Part shown: one piece after another, positions 1-7,413 of the stretch
Layout of the letters: every line of letters begins with the position of its first letter
How positions within the stretch are numbered: the stretch's first letter is position 1
NCBI GenBank assembly: GCA_029558835.1
Contig: JAKQDH010000182.1
Coordinates: 1-64,000, forward strand
Direction: 5' to 3'
DNA: 64,000 nucleotides
Source of the DNA: Planctomycetota bacterium
GTDB lineage: Bacteria > Planctomycetota > Phycisphaerae > UBA1845
Position numbers and translations under genes: made by a program
Notes under the pieces: model-generated
Told to the model about the DNA's origin: nothing
Databases searched by the model: none
Seen by the model: the letters and a program-made list of their open reading frames with translations, nothing else

Positions 1-180
1 GGAGGCGATGTTCTTGATGTGGGCGAGGCACGCCGACTTCTTGGCCGCCCGCCGCGCCGCCTCCAGCGACGGCAGCAGGATCGAGATCAACAGGGCGATG
101 ATCGCGATCACGACCAGCAGCTCGATCAGCGTGAAACCCCACCAGACTCTTCGTCGGTGCTTGTTCAATCTGTGGATCAT
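1..180 (-). CDS. Prepilin-type N-terminal domain protein (type II secretion/type IV pilin-like pseudopilin), partial
   Basis: Only the first 60 codons are inside the window; the gene continues past position 1. A short basic leader (MIHRLNKHRRRVWWG) is followed by FTLIELLVVIAIIALLI, the classic prepilin peptidase cleavage site (G/F) with Glu at +5 and a hydrophobic helix. After it comes ILLPSLEAARRAAKKSACL, typical of the large planctomycete pseudopilin family that usually ends in an H-x9-DG type domain (family knowledge; that part is not visible here). The ATG is preceded by AAGGAGGAA about 8 bases upstream, so the start is secure. It is divergent from the kinase gene at 531. The substrate and partner machinery cannot be told from this fragment. 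Confidence 0.9.
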   Translation of the reverse strand, partial: MIHRLNKHRRRVWWGFTLIELLVVIAIIALLISILLPSLEAARRAAKKSACLAHIKNIAS

Positions 181-530
181 ACCTGCGTTCCTCCTTATGA
201 TTGAAGTCTCTCTGAAAGTCCTACCTGCTTCTGGAGTGCCCACCGGAGCTTGATCAACCCAACCGTACTGCCTGCCAGCACTGCCACGACGCCGAGGCAC
301 CAACCTCCAGAGCCCACGTACCGCCTGACGATGGTTGAAAGGCCATCGCAAGCCGTGACTATACCAACCGTCCGCTAGCAATGAAGACGCCAAAACGGGT
401 GGCGCGGCAAAAAATCGGCGCGAAAAATCTCTAAAATCGTCCCCAAGACGTGATATCATCGAGAGTGGAGGCACGATGCTGTCCCGAATCGGAGACAGTA
501 GCCTTGCGGGAAGCCCCTGGGAGCGACGAT
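181..530. other. Divergent intergenic region, 350 bp
   Basis: This stretch separates the minus-strand pseudopilin gene from the plus-strand kinase gene, so both promoters should lie here. I see no strong consensus -35/-10 pair. An A-rich patch at about 410-437 (aaaaaatc, taaaat) is the only promoter-like composition before the kinase. The kinase reading frame stays open upstream to a GTG at 450. Confidence 0.5.
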
Positions 531-2285
531 ATGGGCTGTGACGTTCCCGAGGAGCGGCTCTGGAGCGCCATTGACCGTGGCGCGCCCGAGCTGGCAGAAC
601 ACTTGGCCGCCTGCCCTGCCTGCCGCGAGCGCGCGGAACGCCTGCGCGCTGGCATCAGTGCGGTGCAAACTGCACATCTCGCCGCGTTGAGACCGCTGCC
701 GGAACGCATCGGCCCCTATCGCGTCCAGCGGCTGCTGGGCGAGGGCGGCATGGGGATCGTTTACGAGGCGGTGCAGCAGCAGACGGAGCGTCCGGTGGCC
801 ATCAAGGTCATCCGCGGCGGCGTCTGCGTGGACGAAGCCCACATCCGGCTCTTCCAACGGGAGGCTCAGACCCTGGCGCGGCTGCGGCACCCCGCGATCG
901 CTTCCATTTACGAAGCCGGGCTGACGGACGACGGTCAACACTACTTCGCCATGGAACTGGTCCAGGGTGTACCTCTCACCCAGTACGTGCAGGAGCAGCA
1001 CGTCCCCCGGCGGCAACGCCTGGAGTTGTTCCGCCGGATTTGCACCGCGATCAACTACGCGCACCAACGCGGCGTCATTCACCGCGACCTGAAGCCCACG
1101 AACATCCTGGTGGACGCGGACGGGAGCCCCAAGATCCTCGATTTCGGCCTGGCGCGGATTACGGACCCGGAGGGTCCCCCGTCGCTAACGCTGACCGCCG
1201 AGGGCAGCATCATCGGGACGCTGCCGTACATGAGTCCGGAGGAGGCCCGCGGCAGCCGCGAGGAGACTGATGTACGCAGCGACGTCTACGCCCTCGGGGT
1301 GGTGCTGTGCGAGCTGCTGACCGGAAAGCTGCCCTACGCCGTGGCGCGGTTGCCGCTGCTGGAGGCCGTTCGGGTCATTTGCGAGGAGCCGCCGCGTCGC
1401 CTGTCGGCCCTCGATCGGACCTTGCGGGGCGACCTGGAGACGATCGCGGGCAAGGCGCTGGAGAAGGAACCCGGTCGGCGGTATCAGAGTGCGGCCGGTC
1501 TCGCGGAAGACATTGATCGGTACCTCTCGGACCGCCCGATTCTGGCGCGACGCGCCGGTCTGCTGTATCAGTTGCGTAAGCTGGCGGTCCGGCACAAGCT
1601 GGCGTTCACCACGGCGGCACTGCTGGTGCTGCTGATCTCGGGGGTGCGCCTGTGGGTGGACTGGGCGGCCGCCCAGGTGGCCCGGTCCGCGCAGACACAG
1701 GAGGAGTTGCAGGACCTGGCCGTGGCGAACATGGCCCGCGAGGCGGGAGCGGCCCTGTACTCCCAGGGTAGCTTCGACCGCGCCATCATCTTCTACCGTC
1801 AGGCGTCCGAGATCTATGCGCGGTTGGGGCGTGAGGACACCTACGAAGCCGCCCGCGCGATGCTCGGCTTGGGGCTCGCCCTGATCGCGCGAGAAGAGCC
1901 CAGCGTCAGCGACTACGAGTACGCCGAGATCAGGTTGCTGCGGGCAAGGGACTTCTTCGAGTCGCGCGCGGACGAGATGGCACGCGGGTACTTGGCCGAG
2001 ACGCTTGTCGCCTTGGTGCGGGTGTACGGTGAAGAGGGGCTGGACGACCCGGAGTTGAGAGCGGAGGCGCAGGCCGCGCTGCGGGACCTCCCGATGGAGG
2101 TCGGCCCGCCGACCCCAGCCGATGAGCAGGAGGAGAGGCCCGCCCGCGAGTCCGCGAAGTCACCAGCGACGGGCGGGGAGGACCGACCTCCCGGCACGCC
2201 GTTCGGCTCGGCGGACGAAGGTCGCGGGGCTGCCGCGGCAGAGCCGGGTGCCCCCCGTGTGTCGGCCGTCGCTGGGGGCGGTTAG
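531..2285 (+). CDS. Serine/threonine protein kinase with N-terminal anti-sigma-like zinc finger and C-terminal TPR-like region
   Basis: About 584 residues. The N-terminus has an HX3CX2C motif (EHLAACPACRER) typical of zinc-binding anti-sigma domains. A complete Hanks-type kinase follows: glycine loop GEGGMGIVYEA, VAIKVI lysine, catalytic HRDLKPTNIL, DFG in ILDFGLARI and the GTLPYMSPEEA activation segment. One membrane helix (LAFTTAALLVLLISGVRLWV) follows the kinase domain, then a helical TPR-like segment and a low-complexity Pro/Glu tail. I chose ATG 531 because GGGAG lies 7 bases upstream and the zinc-finger domain begins there; the frame is open to GTG 450. The ECF sigma gene starts 27 bp downstream, so this kinase probably controls that sigma factor (inference). 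Confidence 0.88.
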   Translation: MGCDVPEERLWSAIDRGAPELAEHLAACPACRERAERLRAGISAVQTAHLAALRPLPERIGPYRVQRLLGEGGMGIVYEAVQQQTERPVAIKVIRGGVCVDEAHIRLFQREAQTLARLRHPAIASIYEAGLTDDGQHYFAMELVQGVPLTQYVQEQHVPRRQRLELFRRICTAINYAHQRGVIHRDLKPTNILVDADGSPKILDFGLARITDPEGPPSLTLTAEGSIIGTLPYMSPEEARGSREETDVRSDVYALGVVLCELLTGKLPYAVARLPLLEAVRVICEEPPRRLSALDRTLRGDLETIAGKALEKEPGRRYQSAAGLAEDIDRYLSDRPILARRAGLLYQLRKLAVRHKLAFTTAALLVLLISGVRLWVDWAAAQVARSAQTQEELQDLAVANMAREAGAALYSQGSFDRAIIFYRQASEIYARLGREDTYEAARAMLGLGLALIAREEPSVSDYEYAEIRLLRARDFFESRADEMARGYLAETLVALVRVYGEEGLDDPELRAEAQAALRDLPMEVGPPTPADEQEERPARESAKSPATGGEDRPPGTPFGSADEGRGAAAAEPGAPRVSAVAGGG

Positions 2286-2312
2286 GCGTGGGCGGCTTGA
2301 GGAGGTTCGGGG

Positions 2313-2888
2313 ATGAGCGGCACGCCGGGCGATACCGCGAGCGGTCCGCACGATTTAACGCCTTCACTGTTGGTGCGCCTGCGGACGGGCGATCCACAGG
2401 CGGGTGAGCTGCTGAACCGCCTGTACCGCGAAGCGGTCTTGCGCTTCTGCTTCGCGTGCCTGCAAGACCGCGAAGAGGCGGAAGATGCGTTGCAGGACAT
2501 CTTCTGCCGGGTGTTGGAGGCGGGGCAGGTACCGGACGCTTTCCGCTGCTGGCTGTACCGCGTGGCGCGCAATCACTGCGCCGGCGTGCTGCGGGAGTGG
2601 GCCAGGCACGGGCGGGCGAAGCCATTGCCCACGCCGTCGCGGCTGGGGCGGGACGCCACCGGCCAGTTGACGCGCCTCGTCCGGCGTGAGGAGCAGGCGA
2701 AGCTGGCGGAACTGGTGGCCTGCCTGCCGCTGGAGTACCGCGAGGTGCTGAGCCTGCGTTACGTCGAGGGTCTCACGCGGGCGGAGATTGCAGAAGTGCT
2801 CGAAATCCCCGAATCACTCGTTAAGTCACGCCTGTTCACCGGTCTGCGCGAACTCCGTCAGTTTGCGCGGCCCGCTGACGAAGAGTGA
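2313..2888 (+). CDS. RNA polymerase sigma factor, sigma-70 family, ECF type
   Basis: 191 residues. Region 2 is visible as LYREAVLRFCFACLQDREEAEDALQDIF CR-type sequence with the DAxQDxF core, and region 4 as LPLEYREVLSLRYVEGLTRAEIAEVL, a helix-turn-helix with the usual hydrophobic spacing. It directs core RNA polymerase to a small regulon. The ATG follows GAGGAGG and starts 27 bp after the zinc-finger kinase stops, so the two are very likely co-transcribed. No separate anti-sigma gene is present; the upstream kinase carries the zinc finger that would do this job. Confidence 0.9.
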   Translation: MSGTPGDTASGPHDLTPSLLVRLRTGDPQAGELLNRLYREAVLRFCFACLQDREEAEDALQDIFCRVLEAGQVPDAFRCWLYRVARNHCAGVLREWARHGRAKPLPTPSRLGRDATGQLTRLVRREEQAKLAELVACLPLEYREVLSLRYVEGLTRAEIAEVLEIPESLVKSRLFTGLRELRQFARPADEE

Positions 2889-2962
2889 CCCTTGCAGGTG
2901 CCGGGGTGGCCTGCGCCGCCGGGGCGTCGGTTGCTGGACTCCTCCCGGACCGCTAAAATGAA

Positions 2963-4390
2963 GTGGCGAAGCGGCGCGCACCGCCGACGCCCGGGACAAC
3001 TGGCGTGAACGACTGGTTTGAGGCAGAACGACGCGTCGAACGCGCCCAGCAGCTTTCCGAAGCCCATCAATGGACGGAGGCCCTGGCCGAGATCGAGGCT
3101 GCGCTGGCGATCAACCCCAACCATGCGGACTGGCACGTGCAGCGGGGGTACCTGCTGGACGAGTTGGACCGCCCGGCGGAGGCGGTGGCCGCGTACGAGC
3201 GGGCCCTCCAACTGGAACCGGGTGATGAGGACGCCCTGGAGGCGCTGGGCAATGACCTGGCGCACACCGGAGAGTTGACGCGGGCCTTATCCGTCTTTGC
3301 GGAATTGGCGCGGCTCTGCCCGGACTATGAACCGGCCTACTGCCAGCGGATTGGCATCTACGCGCAACTGGGCCAGCACGACCGGGCGGAGGAGATGTTC
3401 TACCTCGCCCAGGAACTGGACGACGAGTGCCCGGCCTGCTTCTTCCAGATCGGTCGGTCCCTCGAGGATCGCGGCGAAAGGGCCCGGGCCTTGTATTGCT
3501 GGCAGCGGGTCCTGCAGATCGACCCCGAGTTCTACGGCGTACGCCAACTTATCGCCCAGGCGTATCGCCAGGAGGGCAAGCTCGCGGAGGCGCGGGACCT
3601 GCTGCTGGAAGAGCTGCGCAACGATCCAGGCGACCTCGACCTGCTCTGGGAGCTGGCGGAACTGGCGACCGCCGCTGGCGACCTCGAGGGGGCGGCCGCC
3701 AGGTTCACACAGATCGTCGAACTGGTGCCTGAACATCCGGAGAGCCACCTGGCCCTGGGCAAGACCCTGCTGCGGCTGAATCGCCCCAACGAGTCCCTGC
3801 GGGCCCTGGAAACTGCCGACCGCCTGTACCGCGACCGACGCTCGTCAATGGCAAAGACGCCCCCGACCGAGGCGGCGGCCGAGTTTGCCGGCTGCCATCC
3901 TGGGGACTTGGCGGCCGCCATGGGAGAGGCCTTGTTGCGTCTGCAGCGGGTTGCAGACGCTCGATCGTGGTTGCGGCAGGCTGCGGAGAGCGGCGAGCAG
4001 GACGCCGAGTTTCAGTTGCACTTGGGGCATTGCCTGGTGGCCGCGGGCCTCGTCGCTCTGGCCGCGGACTGCTACCGGAGAGTGCTCGCGCAGGACGCGA
4101 CGAACCACCTGGCGCATCACCAGTTGGGCGTCTGCCTCTTGCAGGAAGGGAACTGGGACGGCGGCTTGGACCACTTCGTCGAAGCGAATCGGCAGCGACC
4201 GGACTTCGTGCCGGCCGTGCATAACGCCGTACTGGTCTGCGCCCACCTCCGCCAGTGGACGCGGGCCCGAGAGCTACTCCGCGCGGGGCAGCGCGACAAC
4301 CCGGGGGAAGCCGCACTGCTGCGGCTGGCGCGGCGTCTGCCCTGGCTGAGGGTGCGGTCCTGGGTGCGCCGGCTCTGGCCGCTCAAGTGA
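2963..4390 (+). CDS. Tetratricopeptide repeat (TPR) protein
   Basis: 475 residues from a GTG start; a second in-frame GTG at 3005 (VNDWFEAERRVE) is a reasonable alternative. The protein is almost entirely 34-residue TPR helices, for example EALAEIEAALAINPNHADWH and PAEAVAAYERALQLEPGDED, with at least nine repeats. There is no signal peptide or membrane helix, so it is probably a cytoplasmic scaffold. It lies 74 bp after the ECF sigma gene in the same direction and may belong to that transcription unit, but no partner can be named. Confidence 0.85.
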   Translation: MAKRRAPPTPGTTGVNDWFEAERRVERAQQLSEAHQWTEALAEIEAALAINPNHADWHVQRGYLLDELDRPAEAVAAYERALQLEPGDEDALEALGNDLAHTGELTRALSVFAELARLCPDYEPAYCQRIGIYAQLGQHDRAEEMFYLAQELDDECPACFFQIGRSLEDRGERARALYCWQRVLQIDPEFYGVRQLIAQAYRQEGKLAEARDLLLEELRNDPGDLDLLWELAELATAAGDLEGAAARFTQIVELVPEHPESHLALGKTLLRLNRPNESLRALETADRLYRDRRSSMAKTPPTEAAAEFAGCHPGDLAAAMGEALLRLQRVADARSWLRQAAESGEQDAEFQLHLGHCLVAAGLVALAADCYRRVLAQDATNHLAHHQLGVCLLQEGNWDGGLDHFVEANRQRPDFVPAVHNAVLVCAHLRQWTRARELLRAGQRDNPGEAALLRLARRLPWLRVRSWVRRLWPLK

Positions 4391-4643
4391 AGCCGGGGCA
4401 CCGGTCGCGACGCCCACGGGTGATAACGGGGTCCGCCAGTGGACTTGGTGGTCACACAGGCGCCGTCGGTCGGCGCCGGGGGCGTGACCTGGTCTCTCGG
4501 TTGGTGTACACTCCCACCTTCGTTCTTCCGCAACCGGGCGGCCAAGGGCACGTATAAGACCCACGGGGGGAAGTGCACCCGGGGGATAAGAGGCGACGCG
4601 GGGCCGGGACACGTTGGGTGGCAAGCGGCAAGGATGGAGAACC

Positions 4644-5843
4644 ATGTCGAAGCACGTATGGCTGATGGGGTTGGGTTTACTGTTAACCGGGATGGTGCTG
4701 GGCAGCGCGGCGGCCGCGGAGCCGACGCCACAACCGCCGCCGGTTCCCGAGGGCACTTTTCCGCCGGATTTCCCCACGCTGGAGCAGATTCTGACGACGG
4801 CCGTCAGGAACATCGCCCGCCGTTACAACCTCAACGAGGACCAGGAGAAAGCCACGCTCGATCTCATGTTGCGGGAGGTGTATCGGTTCCTCCAGGAGAA
4901 CCAGACGGATGTCTGGCCGGTGATCCGTGACCTGGCCGCCATTCAGATGGGCAAGAACCCCAGCGCCATCGACCAGGAGCGGCTCCAACGACTGGGCAAG
5001 ACCGCCCGCCCCGTCATGGAGAAGGCGAAGAAGGCGATCTTCGACGCCAACCGTGAGTGGGCTAAGATCCTGACGCCGCAGCAGGTTAGGACGCACGAGT
5101 TTGATCTTGAGGAAATGGAGAAGGCGTTTGTCGAGATAGACAACAACCTGCGCAATTGGGAAGAAGGCAACCCGACGCAGAAGAGCATCTTCCCGTCCCC
5201 GCGGGTCTATCCGAATGAGCCGCCGGTGCCGGAGAAGCCGGCACCCGGCCTGCCCAAGCCGGCCTTCGCGGAAGTCCAGCTCACCCTGTTTGAGACGCGG
5301 GTTGAGGAGTTCATCAAGGATTACGAACTTGACAAGACGCAGATCGAAAGCGCCCGGTCGATCATGCGCGAATACCAGGAGAAGGCCCGTAGCTACCTCA
5401 ACGGCGTGAAGGCGGACCTGGAGCGTGTCTCGGCCGCCCGCGACGAGGCGGAGAAGAAGCATGAGCGTGAGGCGCTGGCGAAGGCCGACGAGGAGTACCG
5501 CAAGCTGCGGGAGCCGGTAAACGCCATCTTCGCCCAGATGGAGGACCGCCTCCAGGCTCTACTCACCCAGGCCCAGAAGGACCGCTACGCCGCCAAGCAG
5601 CAGGCGGCCAAGACCAAACCGGAATCTCCCAAGACGGAGCCGGGCAAGCCACAGGCCCCCAAGTCCGAGGGCACCCCGCCGGCCGAGTCGAACAAAGGCG
5701 ACAAACCCTCGGCCGAGTCAGACAAGGACAGCAAGCCCTCCGGCGAAGGCACCAGCAAGCCCGTGCGCCGACGCCAAGCCCCATCCAAGAACGCCCCCCC
5801 GCCCCCGCCGGCCAATCCGGCGGAGGAGCCGAAGAAGCCTTAA
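4644..5843 (+). CDS. Exported coiled-coil protein of unknown function
   Basis: 399 residues from the ATG at 4644, which follows GGAG and opens a clean signal peptide (MSKHVWLMGLGLLLTGMVLG, then SAAAAE). The mature part is charged and helical, with a long coiled-coil region around residues 215-310 rich in Glu, Lys and Arg. The last 75 residues are a low-complexity tail of Lys, Pro, Glu and Ser (KTEPGKPQAPKSEG and similar) ending in PPPPPANPAEEPKKP. I do not recognise a family. The tail looks like a linker that crosses or binds the cell wall or periplasm (inference). Confidence 0.75.
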   Translation: MSKHVWLMGLGLLLTGMVLGSAAAAEPTPQPPPVPEGTFPPDFPTLEQILTTAVRNIARRYNLNEDQEKATLDLMLREVYRFLQENQTDVWPVIRDLAAIQMGKNPSAIDQERLQRLGKTARPVMEKAKKAIFDANREWAKILTPQQVRTHEFDLEEMEKAFVEIDNNLRNWEEGNPTQKSIFPSPRVYPNEPPVPEKPAPGLPKPAFAEVQLTLFETRVEEFIKDYELDKTQIESARSIMREYQEKARSYLNGVKADLERVSAARDEAEKKHEREALAKADEEYRKLREPVNAIFAQMEDRLQALLTQAQKDRYAAKQQAAKTKPESPKTEPGKPQAPKSEGTPPAESNKGDKPSAESDKDSKPSGEGTSKPVRRRQAPSKNAPPPPPANPAEEPKKP

Positions 5844-5874
5844 CGCCCACTTGAGGGGCAGCCACAAGGCCAAA

Positions 5875-5909
5875 CAGGGTGGCATGGCCAAGCGCAGCGC
5901 CGCCATGCC
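5875..5909 (+). repeat. Dispersed palindromic repeat, family A (GGCATGG...CCATGCC)
   Basis: The core is GGCATGGC, a 10-base spacer AAGCGCAGCG and CCGCCATGCC; its arms can pair as a hairpin. Near-identical copies lie at 19792, 20062 and, in the opposite orientation, at 60406. All four lie between genes. Confidence 0.8.
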
Positions 5910-6545
5910 CTCGCGTGAACGAGGCTTGGTTCTCGCGACCGTCCGCCGGCAGGCAGAACTCCGGCGCCCAACAGCTTCGGCACCCCGTGGCCGACGTTGT
6001 CGTTCTCAAGCGCGCCGGTTCCCGGGGCACCAACCGCAGTCCGGCCGCGCTTCAAGGGGCCACAGGCCGCGCCGCCGAGCAGAACCCTCCGGATCCGGTG
6101 CGTCACCGCTCTCGACGCCGCCCGGAAAGTCCTCCTGCACCGCCAGGGACTGACGATCCCGCAACGGCCCCGCTACCCGGGGGAAGCCGCGCAAATGTAG
6201 TGGAAACTTCGGCCGTCCAACCCTCTTTCCAGTATCGCCAGGGCCGTTTACGCTCGATGGGTGTCTAACTTGAGCCAAGATGACTGTGCTAACGTGCGCG
6301 CGTGGATGCCGTCCCTGATGTGTCTCACACCTGGGTTTTCGGGTGGGGACGGTTGGCTATGTCGAGGTCGGGTGGACATGAGAGTCCACCGGGCGAACGG
6401 GAGGAGGCGGGTGCCGGCCTGCGTAGACGACGCGGGCCGGTCATGGACCCGAAGGTGGAAGTGTTGAAGCACCGGTCTGATTCGGCCGCCTGCCGTGGCC
6501 CATGGCTGGGGAAGGGGACCATCCCCGGCGGCACTCGGGTCGGTT

Positions 6546-6656
6546 CAGCGGCCTGTTGAACAAGGGTCGGACCTCGGCTGATGCCGCGACAGCCGGTTCA
6601 TTCGAGACCCTCTACGTCGGCCACGGGGGGGCGCGCCGGCTTCTTCAGCAGGCTGT
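6546..6656. repeat. MITE-like element, copy 1 (111 bp, terminal inverted repeats)
   Basis: The left end CAGCGGCCTGTTGAACAAGG and the right end, read on the other strand, CACAGCCTGCTGAAGAAGCC are imperfect inverted repeats. The element has no open frame. A second element of nearly the same length with the same termini lies at 16556-16667, and both contain CGTCGGCC(A/G)CGGGGGG near the right end. Confidence 0.65.
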
Positions 6657-6804
6657 GACGGGGTCGGGCGTCGGCGCGCGACACCAGCCTCGTTGGTGGG
6701 CGCAAGGGTCGCGGGCGAATGCCGCGGCCTGGCCTGTCCTGTGTCGCGCGTGACGTCGCCGGCTACTCCCTATGCGGTTCGCCACTCGTTCAGGAGAGGC
6801 CCCG

Positions 6805-7407
6805 ATGACTGCTATGTCGGAGGAATCAGAGCACGAAGTTACGCGCCTGCTCGAAGCCATCCAGGCCGGTCGATGCGACGCCCGCGACGCACTCGTGAAG
6901 ACGATGTATGCCGAGTTGCACTGCCTGGCCGACCGCCTGATGAAAGACGAACGCACGACCCACACGCTTCAGCCCACGGCCGTGCTCAACGAGGCCATGC
7001 TCAAGGTCCTGCGTCCCCGCAGTCTGGCGAACCTCACGAACCGCGTGAGCTTCGTGGCCGCGTGCGCCACCGCGATGCGCCAGGTGCTCTGTGACCACGC
7101 CCGCAAGCGGCGTGCCCAGAAGCGCGGGGGAGACGCGCGGAGGCAACCCCTGACGGAGGATCTGGTGCAGTTTGACGGGCGCCTCGTCGAACTTCTGGCG
7201 TTGGACGAGGCGCTCTGCGATCTGCGGCAGCTCAAGGCACGACACGAAGAGGTGGTCACGCTCCGCTACTTCGGCGGGCTGTCGATCAAGGAGATCGCCG
7301 GCCACTGCGAAGTAGCGCACAAGACGGTCGAGCTTGATTTGCGCCTGGCGCGGGCCTGGTTGAGGCGCAGACTGGCCGGCGATGACGCAGGACCACAGAC
7401 GGAGTGA
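6805..7407 (+). CDS. ECF-type RNA polymerase sigma factor (Sigma70_ECF/TIGR02999-like)
   Basis: 200 residues from ATG 6805, chosen because AGGAGAGG lies 5 bases upstream. The N-terminal part, with LHCLADRLMKDERTTHTLQP and AVLNEAMLKVL, matches the ECF subgroup frequent in planctomycetes and acidobacteria. Region 4 is EEVVTLRYFGGLSIKEIAGH followed by the recognition helix CEVAHKTVELDLRLARAWLR. It starts a two-gene unit with the kinase-TPR gene 6 bp downstream. In this subgroup the adjacent kinase is thought to control sigma activity (family knowledge); that is an inference here. Confidence 0.9.
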   Translation: MTAMSEESEHEVTRLLEAIQAGRCDARDALVKTMYAELHCLADRLMKDERTTHTLQPTAVLNEAMLKVLRPRSLANLTNRVSFVAACATAMRQVLCDHARKRRAQKRGGDARRQPLTEDLVQFDGRLVELLALDEALCDLRQLKARHEEVVTLRYFGGLSIKEIAGHCEVAHKTVELDLRLARAWLRRRLAGDDAGPQTE

Positions 7408-7413
7408 CGCCAG

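Larger units (their letters stand above)
5844..6804. other. Intergenic region of 961 bp with two repeat elements
   Basis: No convincing gene. It holds a copy of the GGCATGG palindromic repeat (5875-5909) and a 111-bp MITE-like element (6546-6656). Small open frames here have no ribosome binding site or recognisable sequence. The promoter of the sigma factor gene at 6805 is expected in the last 150 bp, but no consensus pair stands out. Confidence 0.5.
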
